Assembly (NCBI GenBank): GCA_035266845.1
Contig: DATFMP010000104.1
Span: 28,281 to 92,280 of the forward strand
Length of the DNA stretch: 64,000 nucleotides
Reading direction: 5' to 3'
From: DATFMP01 sp035266845
Lineage (GTDB): Bacteria; SAR324; JACQKK01
Below the pieces are notes generated by a model. That model worked only from the letters and a program-made list of their open reading frames with translations. It did no database searches and was not told where the DNA came from. Both the position numbers and the translations under genes were made by a program. Positions within the stretch are counted from its first letter, which is position 1. Every line of letters starts with the position of its first letter. Shown here in pieces: positions 18,194 to 27,127 of the stretch.

Positions 18194-20821
18194 ATGAGAG
18201 TATTCGAGCTGGCCCGCGAGCTGAACATTCCAGGCAAAGACCTGATCGATCGCATGAAAGCGCTCGGTTACAAGGTCGACGGGAACTTCAACGTCCTGGA
18301 TCAAAAGACCATCGCCGACGTCAAGAGCAAGATGCTTGAGCCGGTGAGCCGCGTCGTGGAGCAGCCGTCCGCGTCGGAAGAGGAAGCCGAGGGAGAGGAG
18401 GAGGACCGCCCGCGCAAGCGCCGCATCATCTCCGCCCGCCGCTCCGGCGAGGTGCGCAAGATCAAGGAATCCCTGGGCATGGAAGGTCCGCTGCCCGAGG
18501 ATCAGAAGACCCGCGAGGAGGTGGCCCCGGTCCGCCTGAAGTCCCGCCGCGCTCAGGAGGCCGAAGAGGCCGCCGAAGGCCCGTCCGGTGAGGCACCGGA
18601 AGCGCAGGTAGCCGCCGAGGGTGCCGAAGCCCCCCTGGCCGCGGCTGCCGAGCCGGTTGCCGGTGCCGAGGGAGAGGAAGGGGCGCCCGCACCCGAAGAT
18701 GGCGAGTCGACCCAGGCCGTGGGCCGCATGCAGGCGCCGCGACCCGTGATCGGCATTCCCCTGCCCAAGCCGGTGGACGTGGACGCGGCCAAGGCCGGTG
18801 CACGAGCGCCGGGCGAGGATTGGCGCGAGCCCCGCAAGGGCCGCAAGCGCCCCGAAGGCGCCGCCCCGGTGGAAGAGGCCGCCCGTGGAAGCTGGCGCGA
18901 CGTCAAGCGGGAACGCAAGGGTGCCAACTATATCGCGGACGACGACGAATGGGTGCGACCGCGGCGTGGTGGGGCCCGGCGCCGCAAGGGTGCGCCTCCC
19001 CCGCGGATGATGACCGAGGAACCCAAGCACACGTTCAATCCGCGCCAGAAAGCGATTCGCATCGGCAACAACATTCGCGTGGCCGATCTGGCCGGCGCCA
19101 TTGGCGTCAAGGCGCCCGAGTTGCTGCGCAAGCTGATGGCGTTGGGCACGATGGCCACGGTCAATGACTCGGTGGACAGCTCCACCGCGGAATTGCTCGC
19201 GTCGGAATACGACGTGTCGCTGGAGGTCTTCACGGGCTCCCCGAGTCTGGACGAGCTGATCAAGGAGGAGGAGATCCCCGCAGACCAGCTTTCTCCGCGG
19301 CCGCCCATCGTGACCATCATGGGCCACGTGGACCATGGCAAGACCACGCTGCTGGACTACATCCGCAAAAGCCACATCACCTCCGGCGAGGCGGGCGGGA
19401 TCACGCAGCACATCGGCGCGTACTACGTGAAGAGCGACGCGGGCGACATCGTGTTCCTGGATACCCCGGGCCACGAGGCGTTCACCTCCCTGCGCCGGCG
19501 TGGTGCCAATGTGACCGATCTGGTGGTGCTCATCGTGGCGGCCGACGACGGCGTGATGCCGCAGACGGTGGAGGCCATCGAGCATGCCCAGGCCGCCGAG
19601 GTGCCCATCCTGGTGGCGATGAACAAGATGGACCGGCCCAACGCCGATCCGGACAAGATCAAGCGCCAACTGATGGAACACGGTCTGGTGCCCGAGGAGT
19701 ACGGCGGCGACACGGTAATGGTGCCCATCTCGGCCGTCTCGGGCGATGGCGTGCCGCAGCTGCTGGAAATGATCCACCTGCAGGCGGAACTGCTGGAACT
19801 GGGCTCGACCACGGAAGGGCGTGCCCGTGGCCACATCATCGAATCGCAGATGGACCGCCGCCGCGGCCCCGTGGCCACGGTGCTGGTGGAGCGCGGTACG
19901 CTGCGCATCGGGGATCACTTCGTGGCCGGCTATAGCTACGGCCGGGTGCGTGCCATGGTGAACGACCGCGGCGAGGCGGTGGAATTCGTCACGCCCTCCA
20001 TGCCGGTGGAGGTGCTGGGCTTCGGCGAGCTGCCTCAGGCCGGCGACCTGTTCGCCGTGATGGAAGACGAGCACGCCGCCAGGGAGGCGGCCTCCCTGCG
20101 CGCCGCCGAACAGCGCGAGGAAGCTCAGGCGCCGCGTCTGGTCTCCCTGGAGGACTTCCTGCAGCAGGCCGGCCCGGGCGCCGAGCAGGGCACGCTGAAC
20201 ATGGTGATCAAGGCCGATACCCAGGGCTCCCTGGAGGCCATCCGCTCCAGCCTGGAAAAGGAGGGGGACGAGCGCATCCGCGTGAACGTTATCCGCGCGG
20301 GCGTGGGGGGCATCACGGAAACGGACGTGAACTTGGCCGCCACCTCCAATGCGGTCGTGATCGGCTTCAATGTGCGCGCCGAGACCAAGGCGGGCGATCT
20401 GGCCCGCTCCGAGGGCGTGGACATCAAGGCCTACACAATCATCTACGAGCTGCTGGACGATGTGCACGCGGCCCTGCAGGGTCTGCTGAAGCCGGTGGTG
20501 CGCGAGGAGGTGATCGGCCACATGGAGGTGCGCGACGTGTTCAGCACCACCAAGGACGGCCGCATCGCCGGTGGCTACGTCACCGATGGACGCATGGAGC
20601 GCAACGTGCCGGTGCGCGTGTACCGCGACGACGTGATCATCCACACCGGCATGCTCAACTCGCTGCGGCGCTTCAAGGACGACGTGCCCACGGTGCAGTC
20701 CGGCTTCGAGTGCGGCTTCCGCGTGGCCAACTTCAACGACCTGCGCCAGGGCGATCAGATCGAGGCCTTCATGCGCGTCGAGGAAGCAGCCAAGCTGGAA
20801 CGCGCCGGGCGGAGCGCCTGA
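18194..20821 (+). CDS. infB: Translation initiation factor IF-2
   Basis: 875 residues. IF-2 is the GTPase that brings fMet-tRNA to the 30S subunit. An IF2_N module opens the protein (RVFELARELNIPGKDLIDRM). A long charged/Ala-rich linker follows, then a second IF2_N-like module, the G domain with GHVDHGKT (377-384), DTPGHEAF and NKMD, and the C-terminal domains binding initiator tRNA. Either the GTG at 18191 or the ATG at 18194 could start it; ATG is chosen, with AGGAG directly upstream. The 108-base gap after nusA includes an AT-richer patch (about 18092-18113) that might hold an internal promoter. rbfA follows after 10 bases. Confidence 0.97.
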   Translation: MRVFELARELNIPGKDLIDRMKALGYKVDGNFNVLDQKTIADVKSKMLEPVSRVVEQPSASEEEAEGEEEDRPRKRRIISARRSGEVRKIKESLGMEGPLPEDQKTREEVAPVRLKSRRAQEAEEAAEGPSGEAPEAQVAAEGAEAPLAAAAEPVAGAEGEEGAPAPEDGESTQAVGRMQAPRPVIGIPLPKPVDVDAAKAGARAPGEDWREPRKGRKRPEGAAPVEEAARGSWRDVKRERKGANYIADDDEWVRPRRGGARRRKGAPPPRMMTEEPKHTFNPRQKAIRIGNNIRVADLAGAIGVKAPELLRKLMALGTMATVNDSVDSSTAELLASEYDVSLEVFTGSPSLDELIKEEEIPADQLSPRPPIVTIMGHVDHGKTTLLDYIRKSHITSGEAGGITQHIGAYYVKSDAGDIVFLDTPGHEAFTSLRRRGANVTDLVVLIVAADDGVMPQTVEAIEHAQAAEVPILVAMNKMDRPNADPDKIKRQLMEHGLVPEEYGGDTVMVPISAVSGDGVPQLLEMIHLQAELLELGSTTEGRARGHIIESQMDRRRGPVATVLVERGTLRIGDHFVAGYSYGRVRAMVNDRGEAVEFVTPSMPVEVLGFGELPQAGDLFAVMEDEHAAREAASLRAAEQREEAQAPRLVSLEDFLQQAGPGAEQGTLNMVIKADTQGSLEAIRSSLEKEGDERIRVNVIRAGVGGITETDVNLAATSNAVVIGFNVRAETKAGDLARSEGVDIKAYTIIYELLDDVHAALQGLLKPVVREEVIGHMEVRDVFSTTKDGRIAGGYVTDGRMERNVPVRVYRDDVIIHTGMLNSLRRFKDDVPTVQSGFECGFRVANFNDLRQGDQIEAFMRVEEAAKLERAGRSA

Positions 20822-20831
20822 GCAAGGGGCT

Positions 20832-21182
20832 ATGGCGGGTCGCAAGCTGGAGCACCTCAACGAGACGATTCGCCAGAAGCTGGGCCAGCTCCTTGTCAAG
20901 GAAGCCAGCGATCCGCGTTTCCATACCGTCACGATCACGAACGTCACCGTGGCCAAGGACCTGTCCACGGCCCGCGTGCAGTTCTCGGCCTACGATTCGG
21001 CGGTGGACTCGGCCGAGCTGACCCGGCTGCTGAACAACGCGGCCGGCTTCTTCGGTCACGCCCTGGCCCGCACGCTGGAAACGCGTCGCACGCCTCGTCT
21101 GCACTTCTACTACGATCCCGGCTTCGACTACGCGCAAGAGATGGACATCCTGCTCAAGAAGGTGCGCCAAGACGATGAATGA
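20832..21182 (+). CDS. rbfA: Ribosome-binding factor A
   Basis: 116 residues, the full family length. RbfA is a KH-like cold-shock protein needed for late 30S maturation and 16S 5'-end processing. Typical segments are LNETIRQKLGQLLVKEASDPR, shown here as LNETIRQKLG, VTVAKDLSTARVQFS, and the C-terminal RRTPRLHFYYDPGFDYAQ region. AAGGGGCT precedes the ATG. The stop overlaps the truB start by 8 bases, so translation is probably coupled. Confidence 0.95.
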   Translation: MAGRKLEHLNETIRQKLGQLLVKEASDPRFHTVTITNVTVAKDLSTARVQFSAYDSAVDSAELTRLLNNAAGFFGHALARTLETRRTPRLHFYYDPGFDYAQEMDILLKKVRQDDE

Positions 21183-22104
21183 GCCTGTCCTCAACGGCAT
21201 CATCGTGCTGGACAAGCCGGCCGGACTGACCTCGAACCGCACGCTGGAGCGGATCAAGCGCCTGCTGGGCGTGCGCGGCCGCCACGGGCCCAAGCTGGGC
21301 TTCCTGGGCACGCTGGATCCCATCGCGACGGGCGTGCTGGCCGTGTTCGTGGGCAAGGCCACGCGCCTGATCCCGGCCTTCGAGGGCCTGGACAAGACCT
21401 ATCGCGCCACGCTGCGCCTGGGAGTGCGCACGGATACCTTCGACGCGGAGGGCACCGTGACCGCCGAGGCGGACCCCTCCGGCGTGGACGAGGCGGCGGT
21501 GCAGGCGGCCGTGGCGGTCTTCCGCGGCGGCTACGCGCAGCGCGTGCCCAGCTACTCGGCGGTGAAGGTGGGCGGCGTGCCGGCGTACCGGCTGGCGCGG
21601 CAGGGGCTGGAGGTGCCCGAGCGGGTGCGTGACGTGCATATCCCCCTGCTGGAGGTGGAGGCCATCGCCCTGCCCGAGGTGACGCTGCGCATGACCTGCT
21701 CCGCCGGCACGTACGTGCGGAGCCTGGCGGACGACATCGGCATGCGGCTGGGCGTGGGGGCCCATGTGACGGCCTTGCGACGGCTGGCCTGCGGATGCTT
21801 GTTTACTTTGGAGAATTCCATTACCCTGATTCGGATTGAGGAAGCCCTTGCACAGGGCGATTTCGGGTTCCTGCAGAATCCGGCCGCATTCTTGCCCGAC
21901 TACCTGCCGCTGCAGGTGGAGGATGCCACCGAGCGGCAGTTGCGGGATGGTCGCACCATCCCGCTTCCCGACGATACGGCACCCCTGCAGCCCGCGGCCA
22001 AGATCAAGGCGGTGCGCCCCTGTGGCACGCTCGTCGCGATCGGCGAGGCGGTGCAGTACGGCAAGGATGCCTGGGGCTTCCAGCCCAATCGGGTGCTGGT
22101 GTAG
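21175..22104 (+). CDS. truB: tRNA pseudouridine(55) synthase TruB
   Basis: 309 residues. TruB makes pseudouridine 55 in the T-loop of tRNAs. The N-terminus has the family signature GIIVLDKPAGLTSN and the catalytic Asp lies in GFLGTLDPIATGVL, about residue 45. YRATLRLGVRTDTFDAEG, VPSYSAVKVGGVPAYRLAR and GTYVRSLADDIG are further conserved blocks. Its ATG lies inside the end of rbfA (8-base overlap). It belongs to the infB operon and precedes rpsO, an order common in proteobacteria. Confidence 0.96.
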   Translation: MNEPVLNGIIVLDKPAGLTSNRTLERIKRLLGVRGRHGPKLGFLGTLDPIATGVLAVFVGKATRLIPAFEGLDKTYRATLRLGVRTDTFDAEGTVTAEADPSGVDEAAVQAAVAVFRGGYAQRVPSYSAVKVGGVPAYRLARQGLEVPERVRDVHIPLLEVEAIALPEVTLRMTCSAGTYVRSLADDIGMRLGVGAHVTALRRLACGCLFTLENSITLIRIEEALAQGDFGFLQNPAAFLPDYLPLQVEDATERQLRDGRTIPLPDDTAPLQPAAKIKAVRPCGTLVAIGEAVQYGKDAWGFQPNRVLV

Positions 22105-22165
22105 ACTGAACAGTCGGGGATGTGCCCGGGAAGCAGCAGGCCCGGATGCGCAGACCAGCCATTCG

Positions 22166-22185
22166 CCGGCGGCGCGGCCGCCCGG
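22166..22185. terminator. Candidate terminator/hairpin between truB and rpsO
   Basis: GGCGGC-GCG-GCCGCC, extended by CC/GG pairing around one bulge, in the 126-base gap after truB. No T run, so termination would be partial at best. Confidence 0.35.
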
Positions 22186-22230
22186 TGGTATCGCTAAGGT
22201 GGGATCGTTACGGTAAGGACGCACACACGC

Positions 22231-22497
22231 ATGTTGACGACAGAACGCAAGCAGGAACTGATCGGCGAGTACAAGCGCGGCGAAAACGATACGGGATCGC
22301 CCGAGGTGCAGATCGCCCTGCTCTCCGAGAAGATCCGCTACCTGACCGAACACTTCAAGACGCACAAGAAGGACCATCACTCGCGGCGTGGGCTGCTGAA
22401 GATGGTCAGCCAGCGCCGCCGGCTGCTGGACTACCTGATCCGCAAGGATCTCGAGCGCTACCGCGTCGTGATCCAGAAACTGGAAATCCGGCGCTAG
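22231..22497 (+). CDS. rpsO: 30S ribosomal protein S15
   Basis: 88 residues, exactly the usual length. S15 binds the central domain of 16S rRNA early in assembly. Hallmarks are TGSPEVQIALLSEKI, LTEHFKTHKKDHHSRRGLL and the C-terminal RRRLLDYL. The start is fixed by the family N-terminus; AAGGA lies about 12 bases upstream. Followed by an imperfect hairpin and then pnp, the arrangement known from E. coli. Confidence 0.97.
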   Translation: MLTTERKQELIGEYKRGENDTGSPEVQIALLSEKIRYLTEHFKTHKKDHHSRRGLLKMVSQRRRLLDYLIRKDLERYRVVIQKLEIRR

Positions 22498-22510
22498 GCC
22501 GTAGCAGTTC

Positions 22511-22541
22511 CCCCCACCCGGCAATGTGGCCAGGTGTGGGG
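22511..22541. terminator. Imperfect hairpin after rpsO
   Basis: CCCC, CACC and GGC pair with GCC, GGTG and GGGG around a 6-base loop with two single mismatches. It begins 13 bases after the rpsO stop. Without a T run it is more likely an attenuator or 3'-end stabiliser than a strong terminator. Confidence 0.45.
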
Positions 22542-22577
22542 CCAACCCGAGGGCGGACTGTCATCCGCGAGCGGCAA

Positions 22578-22646
22578 CTTGGGATGCAATTGGGGCTTCG
22601 GACGGGGCGCTGCGCTCCGGCCCGAAATCCGAGTTGGATCCCAAAG
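22578..22646 (+). promoter_or_regulatory. Long hairpin in the pnp leader, candidate RNase III/PNPase autoregulatory site
   Basis: TTGGGAT (22579-22585) pairs perfectly with ATCCCAA (22638-22644). Inside it, the 16 bases ending CTTCGG pair over most of their length with the 16 bases starting CCGAAA, and an apical GGGGC/GCTCC stem closes it. The whole structure is a near-continuous 69-base hairpin ending 64 bases before the pnp ATG. In E. coli the pnp leader forms a hairpin cut by RNase III, which lets PNPase repress its own translation. A like role here is inference from position and shape. Confidence 0.65.
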
Positions 22647-22710
22647 CGACCTGCTCCCACGACGACGCCATCCTCGGCTCTGTTGAATCCCCCCAAGGGA
22701 GCAGGAATAC

Positions 22711-24792
22711 ATGATTACGCTTTCCGAGAAAGTCGGAGGCCGCTCCATATCGGTGGAGACGGGCCACATGGCCCGCCAAGCCTCCGGAGCGGTTGTCGTG
22801 CGCTACGGCGATACGGTTGTGCTGGTCACGGCCACCGCCGACAAGCGCGAGAAGAAAAACCTGGGCTTCACGCCCCTGGCCGTGCACTACGTGGAGAAGA
22901 TGTACGCTGCGGGCCGCGTCCCGGGCGGCTTCTTCAAGCGTGAGGGCCGGCTGTCCGACCGCGAGACGCTGATCTCGCGCTTCATCGACCGCCCCATCCG
23001 CCCGCTCTTCCCCGACAACTGGCACTTCGAGACGCAGATCGTGGCCACGGTGCTGAGCACCGACCACGAGAGCGAGCCGGCCGTCGCCGCCATGCTGGGC
23101 GCTTCGGCAGCTCTGCAGGTATCGGATATCCCGATCCCGGGGCCGCTGGCCGGCATTCGTGTGGGCCGGCTGGATGGCGAGTTCATCGCCAACCCCACCC
23201 CGGCGCAGCGGGAAGAGAGCGAGCTGGACCTGTTCGTCGCGGCCTCCAAGGATGCCGTGCTGATGGTGGAGGGCGAGGCCAAGGAAGTCTCCGAGGCGGT
23301 GGCCCTGGACGCCATCATGTTCGCCCACAAGACCATCCAGCCCCTCATCGAGCTGCAGGAGAAGCTGGCCACCAAGGCCGGCAAGCCCAAGCGCAAGGTG
23401 GCGCCCGTGCAGCGCGACGCCAAGCTGGCCACGGCGGTGGAGAAGTTCGCCAAGACCAAGCTGGGCAAGGCGCTCACGATCAAGGAGAAGCTGGATCGCT
23501 ACGCTGCTCTGGACGCCCTGAAGGAAGAGGTGGTCGCCAAGTTCTACAATCCGGAGAAGGACCCGGATTCGGTGGGCAAGGAAGTGGGCGAGATCTACGG
23601 CGATCTCAAGAAGCGCGTGATGCGGGACGCCATCATCAAAAGCGGCGCCCGCGTGGACGGCCGTTCGCCCACGGACATCCGCGAGATCACCTGCGAGACG
23701 AGCATCCTGCCCCGTACCCACGGTTCGGGCCTGTTCACCCGCGGCGAGACGCAGGCACTGGTGACCGTGACGCTGGGCTCGCGTGACGACGAGCAGATGA
23801 TCGACGCGCTGAGCGGGATTTCCTTCAAGGGCTTCCTGTTCCACTACAACTTCCCTCCCTTCTCCGTGGGCGAAACGACGCCCCTGCGTGGGCCCGGCCG
23901 GCGCGAGATCGGCCACGGCTTCCTGGCGGAAAAGGCCGTCACGGGCGTGCTGCCCAGCCGGGAGAAGTTCCCCTACACCATGCGCGTGGTCTCGGAGATC
24001 CTGGAGTCCAACGGATCGTCCTCCATGGCCTCGGTGTGTGGCGCCTCCCTGGCGCTGATGGATGCGGGCGTGCCGATCAAGTCGCATGTGGCCGGCATCG
24101 CCATGGGCCTGATCCAGGAGAAGAGCAAGCACGTGATTCTCTCGGACATCCTGGGCGACGAGGACCACCTGGGCGACATGGACTTCAAGGTCGCCGGCAC
24201 GCACGAGGGCATCACCGCCCTGCAGATGGACATCAAGATCGAGGGCATCAACAAGAAGGTGCTGGAGGCGGCCCTCAAGCAGGCCCGTGAGGGACGGATG
24301 CACATCCTCAAGCTGATGGAGAAAGCCCTCCCGCAGCCGCGCGAAGGGCTCTCGCAGTTCGCCCCGCGCTTCGTGGCCTACAAGATCAACGAGTCCCGCA
24401 TCAAGGACGTCATCGGGCCGGGCGGCCGCATCATCCGCGGTATCGTGGAGAAGACCGGCGCCAAGATCGACGTCAGCGACGACGGCATGGTCACCATCTC
24501 CGGCCGCGATGCCGCGGGCGTGGACGAGGCCCTGCAGATGGTCAAGGACCTCACCGCGGAAATCGAGATCGGCACGGTGTATCATGGGCCGGTCAAGAAG
24601 ATCATGGACTTCGGTGCCTTCGTGGAGCTGGTGCCGGGCACGGATGGCCTGGTGCACATCTCCCAGATGCGCGAAGAGCGCGTGGAACGCGTGGAAGACG
24701 TGCTCCAGGAAGGCGACATGGTGTCCGTGAAGGTGATCGGCTTCGACCGTCGCGGCAAGCTGAAGCTCACCATGCTGGACGTGGACGCCTGA
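22711..24792 (+). CDS. pnp: Polyribonucleotide nucleotidyltransferase (PNPase)
   Basis: 693 residues, normal for the family. A phosphorolytic 3'-5' exoribonuclease and part of RNA degradosomes. Two RNase PH-like domains are separated by a helical domain; seen are GFFKREGRLSDRETLISR (about 70-90) and the second-core block GLFTRGETQAL and RREIGHG. The KH domain has IGPGGRIIRGI, and the C-terminal S1 domain runs MDFGAFVELVPGTDGLVHIS to the end. AGGGAGCAGGAA precedes the ATG. It closes the rimP-pnp cluster and has a large leader hairpin and a strong terminator. Confidence 0.97.
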   Translation: MITLSEKVGGRSISVETGHMARQASGAVVVRYGDTVVLVTATADKREKKNLGFTPLAVHYVEKMYAAGRVPGGFFKREGRLSDRETLISRFIDRPIRPLFPDNWHFETQIVATVLSTDHESEPAVAAMLGASAALQVSDIPIPGPLAGIRVGRLDGEFIANPTPAQREESELDLFVAASKDAVLMVEGEAKEVSEAVALDAIMFAHKTIQPLIELQEKLATKAGKPKRKVAPVQRDAKLATAVEKFAKTKLGKALTIKEKLDRYAALDALKEEVVAKFYNPEKDPDSVGKEVGEIYGDLKKRVMRDAIIKSGARVDGRSPTDIREITCETSILPRTHGSGLFTRGETQALVTVTLGSRDDEQMIDALSGISFKGFLFHYNFPPFSVGETTPLRGPGRREIGHGFLAEKAVTGVLPSREKFPYTMRVVSEILESNGSSSMASVCGASLALMDAGVPIKSHVAGIAMGLIQEKSKHVILSDILGDEDHLGDMDFKVAGTHEGITALQMDIKIEGINKKVLEAALKQAREGRMHILKLMEKALPQPREGLSQFAPRFVAYKINESRIKDVIGPGGRIIRGIVEKTGAKIDVSDDGMVTISGRDAAGVDEALQMVKDLTAEIEIGTVYHGPVKKIMDFGAFVELVPGTDGLVHISQMREERVERVEDVLQEGDMVSVKVIGFDRRGKLKLTMLDVDA

Positions 24793-24805
24793 TCGTTCGT
24801 TTGGC

Positions 24806-24836
24806 GGGGGCCGCGCCGCGGCCCCCGGTCGTTTTC
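24806..24836 (+). terminator. Rho-independent terminator of the rpsO-pnp transcript
   Basis: GGGGGCCGCG and CGCGGCCCCC are near-perfect arms around a single central base, starting 14 bases after the pnp stop and followed by GGTCGTTTT. The long G+C stem with a downstream T run is the classical form. Confidence 0.85.
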
Positions 24837-24990
24837 CCGCCGCACGCCTCCCCAGTCCGCAGCACCGTTTCCCTCCCCAGCGCAGCGCCTTGTGCTACTT
24901 GCGGAGGCCGTCCCTTGCCGACGGTTTGGCGCATGCGCCATTTTGCGACGTTTTGCGTCCGATTGACCGCGCCGGGGGTGTCTTTCCGCA

Positions 24991-25011
24991 CCCGATTGGG
25001 TCACAATCGGG
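24991..25011. promoter_or_regulatory. Inverted repeat, operator-like, upstream of the receiver-kinase gene
   Basis: CCCGATTG-GGTCA-CAATCGGG: perfect 8-base arms with a 5-base spacer, ending one base before a candidate -35 box at 25013. The placement suits an activator or repressor site. Confidence 0.5.
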
Positions 25012-25012
25012 T

Positions 25013-25041
25013 TTGCATCCGGAACGGGCCGGGGTCATATT
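25013..25041 (+). promoter_or_regulatory. Candidate promoter for the receiver-histidine kinase gene
   Basis: TTGCAT and CATATT with 17-base spacing (about 4 of 6 matches each), 175 bases before the ATG and next to an operator-like inverted repeat. Confidence 0.4.
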
Positions 25042-25215
25042 CACCGGGTCAATAGGCTCATTCGCCCCGCCAATAGCGCGATGACGATACAACCGGGCCG
25101 GGATGCGTGCAGGCAGCGCCGCGGCTTCTGACGCGACACCGGGGTGGTCCCGGCCGTGTCGGTCCGGCGAGGCGGGTGCCTGCTCGCAGGGGGGGTCCCG
25201 GACAGACGGGCTGCC

Positions 25216-26373
25216 ATGGTGCCGGAAAAGCAGATTCTGCTGGTTGACGACGAGGCCTCCGTACGGGGCGTGTGGCAGCGCTATCTGGAGCGCTGGGGCT
25301 ACTCGTACGACCTGGCGAGCTGCGGCAAGCAGGGGCTGGAGCTGGCGCGGGCCGGGGCCTACCAGATTGTCATCACCGACCTGGCCATGCCCGATGTGAC
25401 CGGGCAGGTGCTGTTGCGCACGCTCAAGCAGGAACGGCCCGAGCTGGCGGTCATCGTGGTCACGGGTCACGGCACGGTGGAGGTGGCCGTGGAAATCATG
25501 AAGGCCGGCGCCTACGACTTCATCACCAAACCGATCAACTTCGTGCACGCCGAACTGGTCATCAAGAACTGCCTGGAGCAAATGCAGGCACAGCAGGAAA
25601 CCCGGCGTCTGCAACGCCTGGCGGCCGATCTGGAAGCGCTGAACGACCTGAAGGAGAAGTTCATCGCCATCACCAACCACGAGCTGCGCACGCCGGTGAG
25701 CGTGATCCGCAACGTGGCGGAGGCGCTGGAGCACGTGGTGAATGGCGACGCGGAGGCGCGCCCGCTGGTGGAGATGCTCTCGCGCTCCTCGGCCCAACTC
25801 GCCGAGATCGTGCAGCAGATGCACGAGATCTCGCATGCGAAGTCCGACCGGCTACACCTGAAGCTCAGCCGCTTCCCGCTGGCCGCGTTGTGCCAGGAGG
25901 TGGTGGCGGAGTGCTGGCTGGTGCTGCAGCAACGGCGGCTACACCTGACTTGGTGCATCCCGGACGAATTGTCCATCCAGGCCGACCGTGCTAAGTTCAA
26001 AAAAGTGCTGCGGGAGCTGGTGCAGAACGCCATCAAGTTCACCGCGGACGAGGGCAGCATCGCGATCGAAGCCCATCGCGACAGCGACAACCGCCTGCGC
26101 CTCACCGTCACCGACACCGGTGTCGGCATACCCAAGGAAAATCTCGACCGCATCTTCGAACTGTTCTACGAGGTGGGCGATGCGCTGCATCACCACTCCT
26201 CGGCGGCCGATTTCCTGGGCGGCGGCATGGGGGTGGGGCTGAGCATCGTCAACGACATCGTGTCCGCGCACCAGGGCACCGTCGAGGTGGCCAGCACCGT
26301 CGGCAAGGGCTCGACCTTCACCGTGATCCTGCCCCCGGGCGGTGCGGAGGCAGGCGCGGGAGGCGGGCAGTAA
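25216..26373 (+). CDS. Receiver-histidine kinase hybrid (REC-HisKA-HATPase_c)
   Basis: 385 residues, no membrane segment. Residues 5-120 are a complete receiver: LLVDDEASVRG, phospho-acceptor Asp55 in ITDLAMPD, and Lys in FITKPIN. A short coiled linker leads to the HisKA domain with the phosphorylatable His155 in ITNHELRTPVSVIRN. The ATPase domain has the N box LRELVQNAIKF, G1 box DTGVGIPKENLDRIFELF and G2 box GGGMGVGLSIV. With the receiver first, the protein probably reads the output of another kinase and relays it. The ATG at 25216 gives MVPEKQILLVDDE, the normal receiver start. rnc follows 25 bases downstream. The partner is not encoded nearby. Confidence 0.92.
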   Translation: MVPEKQILLVDDEASVRGVWQRYLERWGYSYDLASCGKQGLELARAGAYQIVITDLAMPDVTGQVLLRTLKQERPELAVIVVTGHGTVEVAVEIMKAGAYDFITKPINFVHAELVIKNCLEQMQAQQETRRLQRLAADLEALNDLKEKFIAITNHELRTPVSVIRNVAEALEHVVNGDAEARPLVEMLSRSSAQLAEIVQQMHEISHAKSDRLHLKLSRFPLAALCQEVVAECWLVLQQRRLHLTWCIPDELSIQADRAKFKKVLRELVQNAIKFTADEGSIAIEAHRDSDNRLRLTVTDTGVGIPKENLDRIFELFYEVGDALHHHSSAADFLGGGMGVGLSIVNDIVSAHQGTVEVASTVGKGSTFTVILPPGGAEAGAGGGQ

Positions 26374-26398
26374 TGCGCACAAGGGCGCCGGAAAGGCC

Positions 26399-27127
26399 AT
26401 GGAGCAGCGGAGCATCGAACAACTCTACGAGCGGCTGGGCTATGACTTCCGCGATGCCGCCCTGCTGCAGCTTGCGCTGACGCACACCTCCTTCTCCAAC
26501 GAGAACCCCCGCCTGGCGCCGCAGCACAACGAGCGCCTGGAATTCCTCGGCGATGCCGTGCTGGATTTCGTGGTCAGCGACCTGCTGATGGCGCGCTATC
26601 CGGCCCTGCCCGAGGGCGACCTCTCCAAGATGCGCGCCGGGCTGGTGAGCGAGGCGGGGCTGGCCGTGATCGCCCGCGAGCTGGAACTGGGCACCTTCCT
26701 GCGCATGGGGCGCGGCGAGGAGCAGTCCGGCGGGCGGGACAAGGACTCCATCCTCTCCAATGCCCTGGAGGCCGTGCTGGCCGCCGTGTACCTGGACAGT
26801 GCGCCGGACATGGGCATCGTCCCCATCCAGCAGGTGGTGCGCGAACTGTTCGAGCATCGGCTGGAGGAGGCCGGGCAGCCCCGGCAGCTGGAGGACTTCA
26901 AGACCGAGCTGCAGGAGCTTGTGCAGAGCCGCTTCAAGGATACCGTGCGCTACGTCATCATTCGCGAAGCGGGCCCGGACCACGATAAGCACTTCGAGGC
27001 CGCCGTGCTGTTCCAGGATCGCGAACTGGGCCGGGGCTCCGGGCGCTCCAAGAAGCAGGCCGAGCAGGATGCCGCGCGGCTGGCCCTGGAGGGCATGAAG
27101 TCCGAACGCGGGGAGGTGCGCCAGTGA
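26399..27127 (+). CDS. rnc: Ribonuclease III
   Basis: 242 residues. Cuts double-stranded RNA in rRNA precursors and structured mRNAs. The catalytic signature NERLEFLGDAVLD lies at about 44-56 and the second acidic cluster in SNALEAVLAAVYLD. The C-terminal double-stranded-RNA-binding domain begins near FKTELQELVQ and ends in RSKKQAEQDAARLALEGM. GGAAAGG is placed ideally before the ATG at 26399. The stop overlaps the next gene's GTG start by 4 bases, so the two are coupled. It could act on the large hairpin in the pnp leader 4 kb away. Confidence 0.96.
   Translation: MEQRSIEQLYERLGYDFRDAALLQLALTHTSFSNENPRLAPQHNERLEFLGDAVLDFVVSDLLMARYPALPEGDLSKMRAGLVSEAGLAVIARELELGTFLRMGRGEEQSGGRDKDSILSNALEAVLAAVYLDSAPDMGIVPIQQVVRELFEHRLEEAGQPRQLEDFKTELQELVQSRFKDTVRYVIIREAGPDHDKHFEAAVLFQDRELGRGSGRSKKQAEQDAARLALEGMKSERGEVRQ

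Larger units (their letters stand above)
24793..25215. other. 423-base non-coding region after pnp
   Basis: Contains the pnp terminator (24806-24836), an 8-base-arm inverted repeat (24991-25011) and an overlapping candidate promoter (25013-25041) for the receiver-kinase gene. No credible gene was seen in the remainder. Confidence 0.6.
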
